DNA of 64,000 nucleotides from Putridiphycobacter roseus (GCF_003234935.1 NZ_QKSB01000001.1:310001-374000), one strand, 5' to 3'; positions 18,303 through 27,814 are shown, numbered from the stretch's first letter. The notes: a model not told the origin generated them from the sequence alone. A program made the numbers and translations.

Positions 18303-21300
18303 TTACCGCTTTCCTTTTGGCACCGCATTCATGCCATTACTTTGTTTCTTGGAACCTGAGCCGGTATAATTCAACACATAAGTCACCGAATCAGAACCAC
18401 AAGCATTACTTACTGTCGTTTTTACATTATTCATTCCAGAACTCATACCGGTTACAGAAACTGAAACTTGCTGACTACTGCTATTATAGGTAAAAGGAAT
18501 ACCAACACCATTGTTAGTTACGCTAATTTGATTTTGGTTTGTAATATGCGTAGTTTTTAAGGTCAACACAAATAAACTATTGGCTGTAGTTACATTTAAA
18601 CTGGTTGGGTAACCTGCTTTTACGGATGGTTTCGTACAGTTACTACCAGTAATTCTAATCGTTTTGACTTCAGACCCACAACTATTAACGGCAGATATAG
18701 AAATGGTATTCCCCCCATTTACCAATACTAATGACGCAGCCAACTGCCTTGTCTTTAAACTATATGTAAATGGCACTGATTTTCCGTTCAATTTTAATGT
18801 TATGCCAGTTTTACTTATCATTTCACTAATACTTGCTGACAATTGGTAAGTCAATGTGGTAGTAGGTGCTTGACTACTTAAAATTTGAATCTTAGGCTTT
18901 TCACAAGTCAAACGCGTAATGGAATAAACTATACTTGCCGACCCACAAGCATTTGTCGCTGTTACTTTTACCGTATTTAACCCCATTTTTAATAAGGCTA
19001 TGCTTATGGTTATTTTGTTCGATAGATAAGTACTTTTAATTACCTTGCCATTCAGCAACACAGACAATCCTTTCACTCCGGTCACCCCAACAGTTCCTAA
19101 CGTTAAACTATAACTCGCATTTTTAGTCGACAGCTTTGTACCTTTTGGATTGATTGGTGTTAATTTTGGCGACACACAAGTCACCGCAACCACATTTAAA
19201 CTTTTTGTTGTTTTTCCACAACTATTATTTGCCAATAATACTATGCTGTTATTCCCCTCCTTTAAGCTAAAACTAGCCGTCAAATTGGAATTTGAAATTT
19301 TGCTTGAACTACTAGAAAACTTAAACGGTGTTTTAGTACCGTTTACCAATAAAGAAATAGCTGAAGCGTTAGTCTCCCCTGTCACCAATGCTGAAAAGTT
19401 ATAATTTAAACTAGCTACTGTTCCTGGCTTATTAATTATTTGCACTACAGGTTTAACACATGGGTTTCTAGTTATATTATAGCTCAAATCTACTTTTCCA
19501 CAATCGTTTACCACTTCAATATTAATATTGTTCAAGCCCATTTTTAAGCCATTAACATTTACAGTAATGGTGTTAACATTAAACACAAAAGGTATGGCAT
19601 TACCATTTAGCTTGACAGTTATATTTTGTAACTTAATATCATTTGAAGTCTTCGCTTTTATAACAAAAGTACTCAAGGTGGTTACGCCAATATTTTTCAA
19701 TGGTGAAATCAACTGAAGCGTTGGTTGGACACAAGGATTAACCTGTACCGTAATAGACTTCGCATCATTGCCACAAGAATTTACAGCTTTCAACACCATG
19801 GTATTGGCACCCGCATTCAAATTTAAATTTGCAGTTACCTTACCATTGCTAAAGTTAAAGGCTTGAGATTTCCCGTTCACCAATAAAGTCAATTGGTTGG
19901 CTGTTATTGTACCAGATACTTGTGCCGAAAACGCATAGTTATTAGTGGCAATTGAACTAGTACTACTTTTAATAATCACTACCGGTTTAGTACAAGGATT
20001 AACTTGTACTGTAATAGACTTCGCATCATTTCCACAAGAATTTACAGCTTTCAACACCATGGTATTGGCACCCGCATTCAAATTTAAATTTGCAGTCACC
20101 TTACCATTACTAAAGTTAAAGGCTTGAGACTGTCCGTTCACCAATAAAGTCAATTGGTTGGCTGTAATTGTACCAGATACTTGTGCCGAAAAAGCATAGT
20201 TATTAGTGGCAATTGGACTAGCACTACTTTTAATAACCACTACCGGTAATGAACAAGGAGGACTAGTTACTTTATAGTTTAAAATAAAGGTCGATTTATT
20301 TGTCCCACAAGAGTTAGCAACATCAATCTCTAAGGTGTTACTTCCTAAATTCAATGTTACATTTTTTCTTGCAATCTGTGTAATATTATTATAGGACATT
20401 GCACCCAAAACCACGCCATTCAAAGTTAACCGCACTGAAGTTCCTGCAGTATAATTATTGATTTGCGCTTCAATAAGCTGGGCAGCATTGTTAACCGTTG
20501 AATTTGGTGCTGGCGCAACATACCCTACAGTCGGTGCAATACACGGTAAATTTGTTTCCGTGTAATTAATTACAGTCAATTTACTATCCATACCGCTAGC
20601 ATTTGAAACACTTATTTCAAAAGTATTAGCGCCTGTTACTAATGCGGCTTGGTAATTAAATGTAGCATTCAAAAAGCTATAGTTATTCGTATTTACCACT
20701 ACACCGTTTTGACGAAATGTAATTTGAGACTTGCTTGTAACATTCGTAGTCTGGGCAACTAAATTAAAAGTATTACTGTTACTGTTAATTGGAGATTGGT
20801 TCGGATTAGTATAAACCACTGTTGGCGGATTAATAATCACCGCTTTTTTATACAGCATTACACGTGTTTTGCTATCCGATCCGTCTGCATTATTAGCAGA
20901 AATAGTTACCACATTTCTTCCACTTAATAAACTTAAAGGAAGAGAAAGTGCACCGGTATTCGCATTAAACGCATAATTATTGGCTGCATTATTATTCACC
21001 ATTACAGAAACATTATTTCTACTTGTTACATTAGAAACCACAGCATACAATGTAATATTTTGTGTTTTAAAAACTTGATTATCATTAGCTGGATTTGTAA
21101 TAGTAACCACTGGCGGAGTTTTCACCACAGGTTGGGTATAATACACACTAACACTTGCTTGATCTTGTCCATCCTTATTTACACCTTTTATAGTAATACT
21201 ATTTGTACCAAATACTAAAGGTGCCGTAAACACAACTTGTTTATTATTTGGATTAAAAGAAAAACTATTGGTATTTGTTCCATTTATCCAAACGGTTATG

Positions 21301-22850
21301 TCATTTTTACTACTAACGTGTAGGGCTTGTCCAATAATATTTACCTGATTTACATTTACGGTACTATTCGCACTTGCAGGATTAGATATAGTGACTACTG
21401 GTGGTAATTCAGCTCGAGATTTTTCATAAATAATAATGGTAGATTTTGTATCTGAACCAGCTGCATTATTACCGGTCACAGAAATGATATTTTTACCTGG
21501 CACAAGAGATAATGCAGTACTTAAATTTATACCATTGAAGTAAAAATTCTGCACATTTACCCCATTGAAATTAAGCGATACATTTTCTTTTCCAACTACA
21601 TTTTCTACGGTAGCCGTAAAATTAAAATTAGGTTGATTAACCACTTGGTTAGTAACATGAGGGTTAGTTATTGTAACTATAGGTAATTGTTTCGTTTCCA
21701 ATTTATAAACAATAATTGTTTGGGCATTTGCTTTTCCAAATCCATTCACTGCTTGAATTACAAAAACATTATCTCCTGGCTGTAAATAAGCCGAATAATT
21801 AAATTTATCCGTATTGGCACTATAGTTATAATTAGAAACAATTTTACCATTTTGGGTAAAAGTAATATTCTCTTTACCTGCCACGTAATGTACTTCAGCA
21901 GCAATATTATAAGTTGGATTATTCACCAAGTACATTTTTGTATTTGGTTGCTTAAAAATTACAGTTGGCGCAACTCCAGTAACAGGTGTATTGTTTAGTT
22001 CAATTTGCTCATCCTCTTCTTCGACATACTGATTTTGATGACCTCTCAAATAAAACTTAACCCCAGCAGAAGCATAATGATAACGATCATTGGTACTGGC
22101 AGGCGTACCCGAAAAGGTATTTGCTAAACCATCAAAATCATTATTCCTTGTCCAAGTCATTCTTCCCATAATAGTAAAGGCAGCATTGGGAGTGATTTGT
22201 CTTTCTATACCCAAACCAAAACTGGGCATCCAATCTCTTTGATTTACAATACTCGTTTCATAATCGGAAATACTTAAGTCTTTATCGAATAAGTCTTGCT
22301 CATCTTTAACAGACCCAAGATTTGCATTATCGTAAAAATCCACTTCTGTATGGTATCTATTATAGCCGATTCCACCCAAAGCAAAAAAGTTCCATCCTGT
22401 TCTTTCTCGTAATCGATTCGTGTTTAATTTTAATTCTAAACTCCAATCATTTACCCAAGTATGAAAGTTTGGTACATAATATCCATAAGCTGCTTCATAA
22501 TCGGTTAATGCTTGAGTAGGTTGACTGCCATCATTCAACACATCTATTGTATTAGTGTTCAGTGTATATTTGGCATCTGACTGCCCTCTATAAGCAGCTA
22601 ATAAATAACGTAATTGAAGGTCTAAACTTAAAAGTCGACCAGGCTTCATGCCAAATGAATAACCAAAAGTAAACCCTGCACCTCCTCGGTATAATGAATT
22701 AACATCCACTTCCGTATTACTGTGATAAGTACCACCTAAATTAAAACCTAAATAAAATCTCGATCTTGAGTCATAGTCAACTTTTCCTTGACCGAAAGCC
22801 GTTAAACTTGTAAATAAGATGAGGGCTATGAGTGTGTATAAATTTTTCAT
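18303..22850 (-). CDS. giant envelope protein: N-terminal barrel-like domain plus 13 tandem modules
   Basis: A 1515-residue exported protein with signal peptide (ends near AFGQ, residue 21). Residues 22-275 look like an outer-membrane beta-barrel or OmpA-like N-terminal domain rich in aromatic strands. About 13 modules of 87-97 residues follow, each with a 'NxxxV/I..NG....F' core and an end such as NxxGxD or NSCG. Modules 1-5 lack cysteine; modules 6-13 have one Cys at the module start and one in NxCG, which suggests a disulfide per module. Modules 7 and 8 are nearly identical. No T9SS sorting domain is seen; the end is basic (KGKR). A Bacteroidota surface or adhesion role is inferred only. 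Confidence 0.85.
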   Translation of the reverse strand: MKNLYTLIALILFTSLTAFGQGKVDYDSRSRFYLGFNLGGTYHSNTEVDVNSLYRGGAGFTFGYSFGMKPGRLLSLDLQLRYLLAAYRGQSDAKYTLNTNTIDVLNDGSQPTQALTDYEAAYGYYVPNFHTWVNDWSLELKLNTNRLRERTGWNFFALGGIGYNRYHTEVDFYDNANLGSVKDEQDLFDKDLSISDYETSIVNQRDWMPSFGLGIERQITPNAAFTIMGRMTWTRNNDFDGLANTFSGTPASTNDRYHYASAGVKFYLRGHQNQYVEEEDEQIELNNTPVTGVAPTVIFKQPNTKMYLVNNPTYNIAAEVHYVAGKENITFTQNGKIVSNYNYSANTDKFNYSAYLQPGDNVFVIQAVNGFGKANAQTIIVYKLETKQLPIVTITNPHVTNQVVNQPNFNFTATVENVVGKENVSLNFNGVNVQNFYFNGINLSTALSLVPGKNIISVTGNNAAGSDTKSTIIIYEKSRAELPPVVTISNPASANSTVNVNQVNIIGQALHVSSKNDITVWINGTNTNSFSFNPNNKQVVFTAPLVFGTNSITIKGVNKDGQDQASVSVYYTQPVVKTPPVVTITNPANDNQVFKTQNITLYAVVSNVTSRNNVSVMVNNNAANNYAFNANTGALSLPLSLLSGRNVVTISANNADGSDSKTRVMLYKKAVIINPPTVVYTNPNQSPINSNSNTFNLVAQTTNVTSKSQITFRQNGVVVNTNNYSFLNATFNYQAALVTGANTFEISVSNASGMDSKLTVINYTETNLPCIAPTVGYVAPAPNSTVNNAAQLIEAQINNYTAGTSVRLTLNGVVLGAMSYNNITQIARKNVTLNLGSNTLEIDVANSCGTNKSTFILNYKVTSPPCSLPVVVIKSSASPIATNNYAFSAQVSGTITANQLTLLVNGQSQAFNFSNGKVTANLNLNAGANTMVLKAVNSCGNDAKSITVQVNPCTKPVVIIKSSTSSIATNNYAFSAQVSGTITANQLTLLVNGKSQAFNFSNGKVTANLNLNAGANTMVLKAVNSCGNDAKSITVQVNPCVQPTLQLISPLKNIGVTTLSTFVIKAKTSNDIKLQNITVKLNGNAIPFVFNVNTITVNVNGLKMGLNNINIEVVNDCGKVDLSYNITRNPCVKPVVQIINKPGTVASLNYNFSALVTGETNASAISLLVNGTKTPFKFSSSSSKISNSNLTASFSLKEGNNSIVLLANNSCGKTTKSLNVVAVTCVSPKLTPINPKGTKLSTKNASYSLTLGTVGVTGVKGLSVLLNGKVIKSTYLSNKITISIALLKMGLNTVKVTATNACGSASIVYSITRLTCEKPKIQILSSQAPTTTLTYQLSASISEMISKTGITLKLNGKSVPFTYSLKTRQLAASLVLVNGGNTISISAVNSCGSEVKTIRITGSNCTKPSVKAGYPTSLNVTTANSLFVLTLKTTHITNQNQISVTNNGVGIPFTYNSSSQQVSVSVTGMSSGMNNVKTTVSNACGSDSVTYVLNYTGSGSKKQSNGMNAVPKGKR
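19737..20258 (-). repeat. tandem duplication of a 261-bp coding module
   Basis: The units 19737-19997 and 19998-20258 are in phase (261 bases, 87 codons each) and agree at more than 90 percent of positions by eye, with most differences silent. They encode modules 8 and 7 of the 1515-residue protein. The other modules are far more diverged, so this pair arose recently or is kept alike by recombination. Confidence 0.9.
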
Positions 22851-22896
22851 ATGGCATTTATTTATGTATTCAATTACATAAATACATTTTTCGTAC

Positions 22897-22904
22897 CAAA
22901 GATA
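22897..22904 (-). promoter_or_regulatory. -7 promoter element of the 13-module protein gene
   Basis: On the minus strand the box is TATCTTTG, an exact TAnnTTTG match, with TTG (reverse of 22921-22923) 16 bases further upstream. The leader to the ATG at 22850 is about 40 bases and contains the inverted repeat TTATGTA/TACATAA. Confidence 0.6.
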
Positions 22905-22961
22905 TAAATTCCTTTGAAATCAAGGCAATCCAAGTCATTTTATAGAAAAAATCAAGACAAG

Positions 22962-24296
22962 TTACAGAAGTTCATTGGCTAAATTCGCTAATTGAGACCG
23001 TTCTCCTTTTTCTAGTTTGATGTGCGCATATAACGCATTTCCTTTTAACCTATCAATCAAATAGGACAAGCCATTAGAATTCTCATCCAAATAAGGGGTA
23101 TCAATTTGATGAATGTCTCCCGTAAAAACTATTTTAGTCCCCTCACCTGCCCTTGTAATGATTGTTTTTACTTCATGAGGTGTTAAATTCTGCGCTTCAT
23201 CTACAATAAAAAACACATTCGATAAACTACGTCCACGAATAAAAGCAAGCGGCATTATTACCATGCGATTATCCGTTTGTAAATCTTCTATTTGTTTATA
23301 CTTTTTTTCCCCTGGACGATATTGATTTTTGATAAAGGTTAAATTATCAAACAATGGTTGCATGTATGGATTTATCTTTTCATTCGCATCTCCTGGTAAA
23401 AAACCAATATCCCTATTACTCAACGGTACAATTGGTCGAGCTAGTATAATTTGATTATATTGATTCCTTTGTTCAATAGCACTTGCTAGGGCCAATAGAG
23501 TCTTACCTGTACCCGCCACCCCTTGAAGGGTAATTAATTTAATATTATCGTTTAACAAGGCATTTACCGCAAATGATTGCTCTGCATTTTTCGGTTTTAT
23601 ACCATACACATAACTTTTATCTACTTTATCAAGACGATTCTCAAGACCATTATAAAATGCCAAACTTGTTGATTTACCATTTTGCAAAATTAAATATTCG
23701 TTTTTAACCGGGTGCTCCCCTAGTACAGAAATATCCGTTGTATACCCATTCTTATATATCTCTTGAATCAATTCAGACTCTACTTCTTTGATGATATTTG
23801 CTCCTTTTAAAACCGTATGTACATCATTCACTTTTCCAGACTGATAATCTTGTGCAATTACGGATAATGCTTTAGCTTTCAATCGCAGATTAATATCTTT
23901 CGTAACCAAAATAACCTGACGACCGTTTGTGCTCTCTTTCAAACCTAGTGCAACATTCAATATTTGATGATCCGCTTTATTATCACCAAAGATAAGCGTT
24001 GCATCTTTGTCTTTCACCTCGGCATTTAGCACTATCTTTATTTTTCCTTTCCCCTTTCCATCTAGAGGGATCCAATCATCCAGTGTACTTTCATTCGATA
24101 ATTTATCCAAGAAACGTATAAACTCTCTTGCTTCATAATTCTTGGTATCATTTCCTTTTTTAAAATTATCCAACTCTTCTAATACGGTGATTGGAATAGC
24201 AATGTCATGCTCATCAAAGTTATGAATTGCATGGTGATCATGCAATATTACAGAAGTGTCAATTACAAATATTTTTGTTTTTTTAGAAGTTGCCAT
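22962..24296 (-). CDS. phoH: PIN-PhoH ATPase
   Basis: A 444-residue cytoplasmic protein with an N-terminal PIN nuclease-like domain (1-150; Asp13 in VIDTSV, further acids near Asp94 and Asp109) and a C-terminal PhoH ATPase domain. Walker A is GVAGTGKT at 259-266 and Walker B is VDEAQN at 365-370. This is the long PhoH2/YlaK form, thought to act on RNA with coupled helicase and nuclease activity. The initiator region has no obvious TAnnTTTG box. It is monocistronic and divergent from the metal-binding lipoprotein gene. Confidence 0.94.
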   Translation of the reverse strand: MATSKKTKIFVIDTSVILHDHHAIHNFDEHDIAIPITVLEELDNFKKGNDTKNYEAREFIRFLDKLSNESTLDDWIPLDGKGKGKIKIVLNAEVKDKDATLIFGDNKADHQILNVALGLKESTNGRQVILVTKDINLRLKAKALSVIAQDYQSGKVNDVHTVLKGANIIKEVESELIQEIYKNGYTTDISVLGEHPVKNEYLILQNGKSTSLAFYNGLENRLDKVDKSYVYGIKPKNAEQSFAVNALLNDNIKLITLQGVAGTGKTLLALASAIEQRNQYNQIILARPIVPLSNRDIGFLPGDANEKINPYMQPLFDNLTFIKNQYRPGEKKYKQIEDLQTDNRMVIMPLAFIRGRSLSNVFFIVDEAQNLTPHEVKTIITRAGEGTKIVFTGDIHQIDTPYLDENSNGLSYLIDRLKGNALYAHIKLEKGERSQLANLANELL

Positions 24297-24418
24297 ATTC
24301 GTTTTTTGGTATTACATTATGTTCCTGAAATTTACCACTTTTAAAGATTAAGTATCCGGAAAACAATGCCTCTTTAAAAACATTTTATTTTTAATAACTT
24401 TTCAATTCGTAATTTTCT

Positions 24419-24426
24419 TATTTTTG
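24419..24426 (+). promoter_or_regulatory. -7 promoter element of the metal-binding lipoprotein gene
   Basis: TATTTTTG matches TAnnTTTG exactly and ends 16 bases before the ATG at 24443. Confidence 0.55.
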
Positions 24427-24442
24427 CATTAAATATTTTTAC

Positions 24443-24820
24443 ATGAAAATCTTACTAACTGCTACTTTATTATCGACTCTTTTTTTATCTTGTAATGAAG
24501 CAAACACAAAAACTACTACCCCTAAAATACAAACTGAAAATACCTTACCAAAAACAGTAAGCGCTAATTCAAAAACTTCTTTTGAGGTGAGCGGTATGAT
24601 GTGTGAAATAGGATGTGTAAGAACGATAAAAAGTCATTTATCCAAAATGGAAGGAGTAACTAATATTTACATGGACTTTGATACCGCTAGAGCAGTAGAT
24701 TATTCAATTGTTGAGTTTGACAGTAACTTTGTAAACAACAAAGACATGAAAGCGGAAATAGAAGACATTGCAAATGGCATTTATGAAGTGACAACTATTG
24801 AAAAATTAGCGCTTAAATAA
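24443..24820 (+). CDS. lipoprotein with a heavy-metal-associated (HMA) domain
   Basis: A 125-residue lipoprotein: signal peptide with lipobox LFLSC (Cys17), a Thr/Lys-rich linker to about 45, then one HMA ferredoxin-like domain. The metal loop is GMMCEIGC with Cys54 and Cys58, spacing C-x3-C instead of the usual C-x2-C of copper chaperones. The following helix and 'EGVTNI-MDFDTA' strand fit the fold. It is exported, so it would bind a metal (copper is most likely) in the periplasm. It lies 20 bases before a glycosyltransferase-like gene. The odd spacing makes the metal uncertain. Confidence 0.87.
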   Translation: MKILLTATLLSTLFLSCNEANTKTTTPKIQTENTLPKTVSANSKTSFEVSGMMCEIGCVRTIKSHLSKMEGVTNIYMDFDTARAVDYSIVEFDSNFVNNKDMKAEIEDIANGIYEVTTIEKLALK

Positions 24821-24840
24821 ATTTTGTTGGCATATTATCC

Positions 24841-25821
24841 ATGTTCCAACCAAATGACATAAAAAATGCAACAGTATTAATCGCCCCTTTAGACTGGGGA
24901 TCTGGTCATACCACTAGGACTTTTGCGCTTATAAAAAAGTTAATTCTTCAAAAGAATAAAATAATTTTTGCGGGAAACCAATCACAAATAGATTTCATAA
25001 AAAAAGAAGGCCTCGCTATAGAAACAGTTGAACTAGAAGGCTATCAGTTTAATTTTAACCCTAATTATTCCTTATATTTACAAGTTAGCAAGCAGTTATT
25101 AAAACTGAAAAATGCCATTAAAATTGAAAAAAAATGGTTAGCAAATTATCTAAAAGAGCACGTTATTGATTTTATAATATCCGATAACCGATATGGGTTT
25201 TACCACAACTCCGTTAAAAGTATTTTCCTAACCCACCAAACAAATTTAGACATTTCATTTGGCAAAAATATGGTCAATAAAATTCTAAAAAATAAAATTG
25301 AAAAGTTTGATGTATGCTGGATACCGGACTACCAAGACCAGAGACTTTCAGGTAAACTCAGCAACCACAAACTAACCATACCCACCTATTTTATCGGTCC
25401 CTTATCGAGATTTAAACCGACCCTTAAACCGCAACATGATTTTGTCTACAAATATCTATTTATTGTAAGTGGACCTTCCCCACACAAAGAACAGTTACTC
25501 GATAAAATAATCCAATTTACAAGCACATCAAATTACGACATAGGCATAGTAACCAATATACTCCAACCCAAAAAAACACCTACCAAAAATACCATCCTTT
25601 TTATAAATCCAACAACTAGTGAACTTCAACAGCTAATCGTAAATTCAGAAACAATAATTTGTAAATGTGGCTACACTAGCCTAATGGAACTCAGTACGCT
25701 ACAAAAAAACACATTCTACATCCCCAGTCAAAATCAACAAGAGCAAGCCTACCTTAGAAAATTACACCAAAAACTAACACCAAAAAACCTGCAGACAATA
25801 GCTCTTTTTTTCAAAGCATAA
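24841..25821 (+). CDS. glycosyltransferase-like protein, GT28/MurG-like fold
   Basis: A 326-residue soluble protein. The N-terminal PLDWGSGHTTR segment (17-26) matches the glycine-rich loop after the first strand in MurG and related GT-B enzymes, and the C-terminal CGYTSLMEL block sits where those enzymes bind the nucleotide sugar. It is on the short side for the family (MurG is about 360). Substrates cannot be inferred. The start follows the HMA lipoprotein stop by 20 bases, so the genes may be cotranscribed. Confidence 0.82.
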   Translation: MFQPNDIKNATVLIAPLDWGSGHTTRTFALIKKLILQKNKIIFAGNQSQIDFIKKEGLAIETVELEGYQFNFNPNYSLYLQVSKQLLKLKNAIKIEKKWLANYLKEHVIDFIISDNRYGFYHNSVKSIFLTHQTNLDISFGKNMVNKILKNKIEKFDVCWIPDYQDQRLSGKLSNHKLTIPTYFIGPLSRFKPTLKPQHDFVYKYLFIVSGPSPHKEQLLDKIIQFTSTSNYDIGIVTNILQPKKTPTKNTILFINPTTSELQQLIVNSETIICKCGYTSLMELSTLQKNTFYIPSQNQQEQAYLRKLHQKLTPKNLQTIALFFKA

Positions 25822-25913
25822 GTAGGTCAATCTTTTTCCATCTGTAAAAAAAATAACATTTCACTAACTAAAACATTCAATTAAATTGCTTACATTTAAA
25901 TCATTGACCTATA

Positions 25914-26318
25914 ATGACAGATAATTTAAAAATTGAATTAAGTTTTTCACATGTTTCCGAAATAGAAACAGGAATCACATACGTGCGTTTTAAAAATGAC
26001 CAAGAAGTAGATTTAGCTGCAGCTAAAACCCTAAATGCGGCACGACAAAAAATCAATGGGACAAAACCTTTTTACAGCCTAGTAAACATGGCTGCCGTTT
26101 ATGGTTCTGTATCAAAAGAAGCGCAAACTTATTGGGCTAGAGAATGTGAAACCGCCAAACAAATAAAATTTGAAGCCATAATCGTTAATTCTTTACCGGT
26201 TAGAATTATCGCAAAAAATTATATTAAACAATTTAAACCATTATTTAAAATTCAACTTTTTAAAAATAAAGAATTGGCTTTAGCAGCCATCCATAAGGAA
26301 ATGAAAAAAGATTCCTAG
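25914..26318 (+). CDS. STAS-like protein of unknown function
   Basis: A 134-residue cytoplasmic protein. The pattern of a strand, a helix with acid/alanine residues (DLAAAKTLNAARQKI), a strand with FYSLVNM, and a helix starting SKEAQTYWA resembles the STAS/SEC14-like small proteins found in Bacteroidota. I recognise no catalytic residue. Its stop overlaps that of the convergent LRR gene in the palindrome CTAG (26315-26318). The assignment to STAS is tentative. Confidence 0.75.
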   Translation: MTDNLKIELSFSHVSEIETGITYVRFKNDQEVDLAAAKTLNAARQKINGTKPFYSLVNMAAVYGSVSKEAQTYWARECETAKQIKFEAIIVNSLPVRIIAKNYIKQFKPLFKIQLFKNKELALAAIHKEMKKDS

Positions 26319-26896
26319 ATACCACCACAATCACAACCATTATCAAATTTAATCTCGGTATTAGGAAGCCAAGCATTCAACTTATCCTTAACTGCAGTAT
26401 TTAAATTAATGCCACGCATGTCTAATGCATTTAATTTTTTTAAATTCTGAATGCTCTCTGGTAAGCCACTAAGCGGATTGTCCCATAAATCAACAGCAGA
26501 CAAATCAATTAACTGCCCAAAACAAATTGGTATAGACTCAATATCATTTCTACCCAAATTTAAATTGGTTAATTGAACACAATTACAAAGCCCGACAGGA
26601 AACTGATTTAACTGATTTTTTTCAGCATTCAACACCTGTAAGTGTTTTAAATTTTTTATTTCTAAAGGAATTTTTTTTATCTCATTCTTTGAAATATCAA
26701 TGGTAAGTAATTGCTTAAATTCAAAAACTACAGATGGCACTTCCTTTAACTTCTGTTTGCTTAAGTCTAGATGAAACACACTATCTATAGACACAGAAAG
26801 CGCAGCCTCCAAACTTGTAAATACAACGTTTTTTTGACTATATCCGATTTTATTACAAAGTAATACGAGCAAAAATATTCCGACAATTTTTTTCAT
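26315..26896 (-). CDS. exported leucine-rich repeat protein
   Basis: A 193-residue protein with a signal peptide (ends near IGYSQ, residue 21) and about five leucine-rich repeats of 23 residues between 40 and 165, for example LKHLQVLNAEKNQLNQFP and LTNLNLGRNDIESIP. It ends with a short Cys-rich tail (NGCDCGGI). No sorting domain is visible. LRRs usually bind proteins; the partner is unknown. The ATG lies 44 bases inside the end of ribF, so translation is probably coupled. It is the last gene of the ribF transcript. Confidence 0.82.
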   Translation of the reverse strand: MKKIVGIFLLVLLCNKIGYSQKNVVFTSLEAALSVSIDSVFHLDLSKQKLKEVPSVVFEFKQLLTIDISKNEIKKIPLEIKNLKHLQVLNAEKNQLNQFPVGLCNCVQLTNLNLGRNDIESIPICFGQLIDLSAVDLWDNPLSGLPESIQNLKKLNALDMRGINLNTAVKDKLNAWLPNTEIKFDNGCDCGGI

Positions 26897-27794
26897 CTTT
26901 TTTTAATTGAACCACTAAAGCATCTCTACTTTCAAAATTAATTTCATCCCTAACGAAGGATACAAAATAAACTACAATATCATCACCATATATATTTTGA
27001 TTAAAATCAAAAATATGCACCTCTATTCTTTTTTCTCCATGCGCTTTAATAGTTGGCCTGTTTCCAATATTAAGCATACCGGTATAGTATTCAGTCCCAA
27101 GTTTTATTTTTACAGCATAAACCCCGTTACTTGGCACCAGTTTTAAAGATGATCCCAGCTCGATATTAGCCGTAGGAAAACCAATCCCCTGACCAATCTT
27201 ATCCCCATGCACCACCTTTCCCCTGAGTTGAAAAGCTTCTCCCAGGAATTTATTGACTTTTTCAATTGCACCTGTGTCAATGGCATTTCTTATTTTGGTA
27301 GAGCTAATATTCAACCCTTCTACTTGAAATGGTCCCACTTCATAAATATTAAAATTATAAATTGGGGAAAGTTTTTTTAATGCAGCCAAAGAACCTTCTC
27401 TGTTTTTACCAAAATGATGGTCATATCCAATTACCAAGGAATGCATTTTAATCCGATCAATTAAGATTGTTCTTACGAATTCTTCAGCCGACAATTTAGA
27501 AAATGGAATAGAAAACGGGAAAATCACCAAATGATCCACTCCTAAAAGCGCTAACTTTTCAACACGTTCTTCAATCGTTTGAATCAACTTCAATCCATGG
27601 TCATTCGGACGCAATATAACACGGGGATGAGGATGAAAAGTAAAGACAACGGATGTTCCATCAACCGCCTGTGCTTTAGCTTTTAAATAAGTAATTATCT
27701 CTTGATGTCCCAGATGAACACCATCAAAAGTTCCGATTGTTACTACCGGATTTTTTAGGCTTGGAAATTCCGACAAATCGGTGTATATATTCAC
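26853..27794 (-). CDS. ribF: bifunctional riboflavin kinase / FAD synthetase RibF
   Basis: A 313-residue cytoplasmic enzyme that phosphorylates riboflavin and adenylates FMN to FAD. The N-terminal nucleotidyltransferase domain has GTFDGVHLGHQ at 21-31 and the HFGKNR block; the C-terminal kinase domain has GIGFPTANI and NIGNRPT. The length is normal. Its 3' end overlaps the LRR gene by 44 bases. A -7 element TAACTTTG lies 20 bases upstream (reverse of 27815-27822), divergent from the atpD promoter. Confidence 0.97.
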   Translation of the reverse strand: MNIYTDLSEFPSLKNPVVTIGTFDGVHLGHQEIITYLKAKAQAVDGTSVVFTFHPHPRVILRPNDHGLKLIQTIEERVEKLALLGVDHLVIFPFSIPFSKLSAEEFVRTILIDRIKMHSLVIGYDHHFGKNREGSLAALKKLSPIYNFNIYEVGPFQVEGLNISSTKIRNAIDTGAIEKVNKFLGEAFQLRGKVVHGDKIGQGIGFPTANIELGSSLKLVPSNGVYAVKIKLGTEYYTGMLNIGNRPTIKAHGEKRIEVHIFDFNQNIYGDDIVVYFVSFVRDEINFESRDALVVQLKKDEKNCRNIFARITL

Positions 27795-27814
27795 AATATA
27801 TTTTAATTTGTTGA

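Noticed and set aside
19150..20127. Several plus-strand frames inside the 13-module gene
   Set aside because: They repeat with the module period on the opposite strand, so they mirror the modules.
19737..20258. CRISPR-like array suspected from regular repeats
   Set aside because: Repeats are 261-base coding modules without spacers; no 25-40-base direct repeats and no cas genes in the window.
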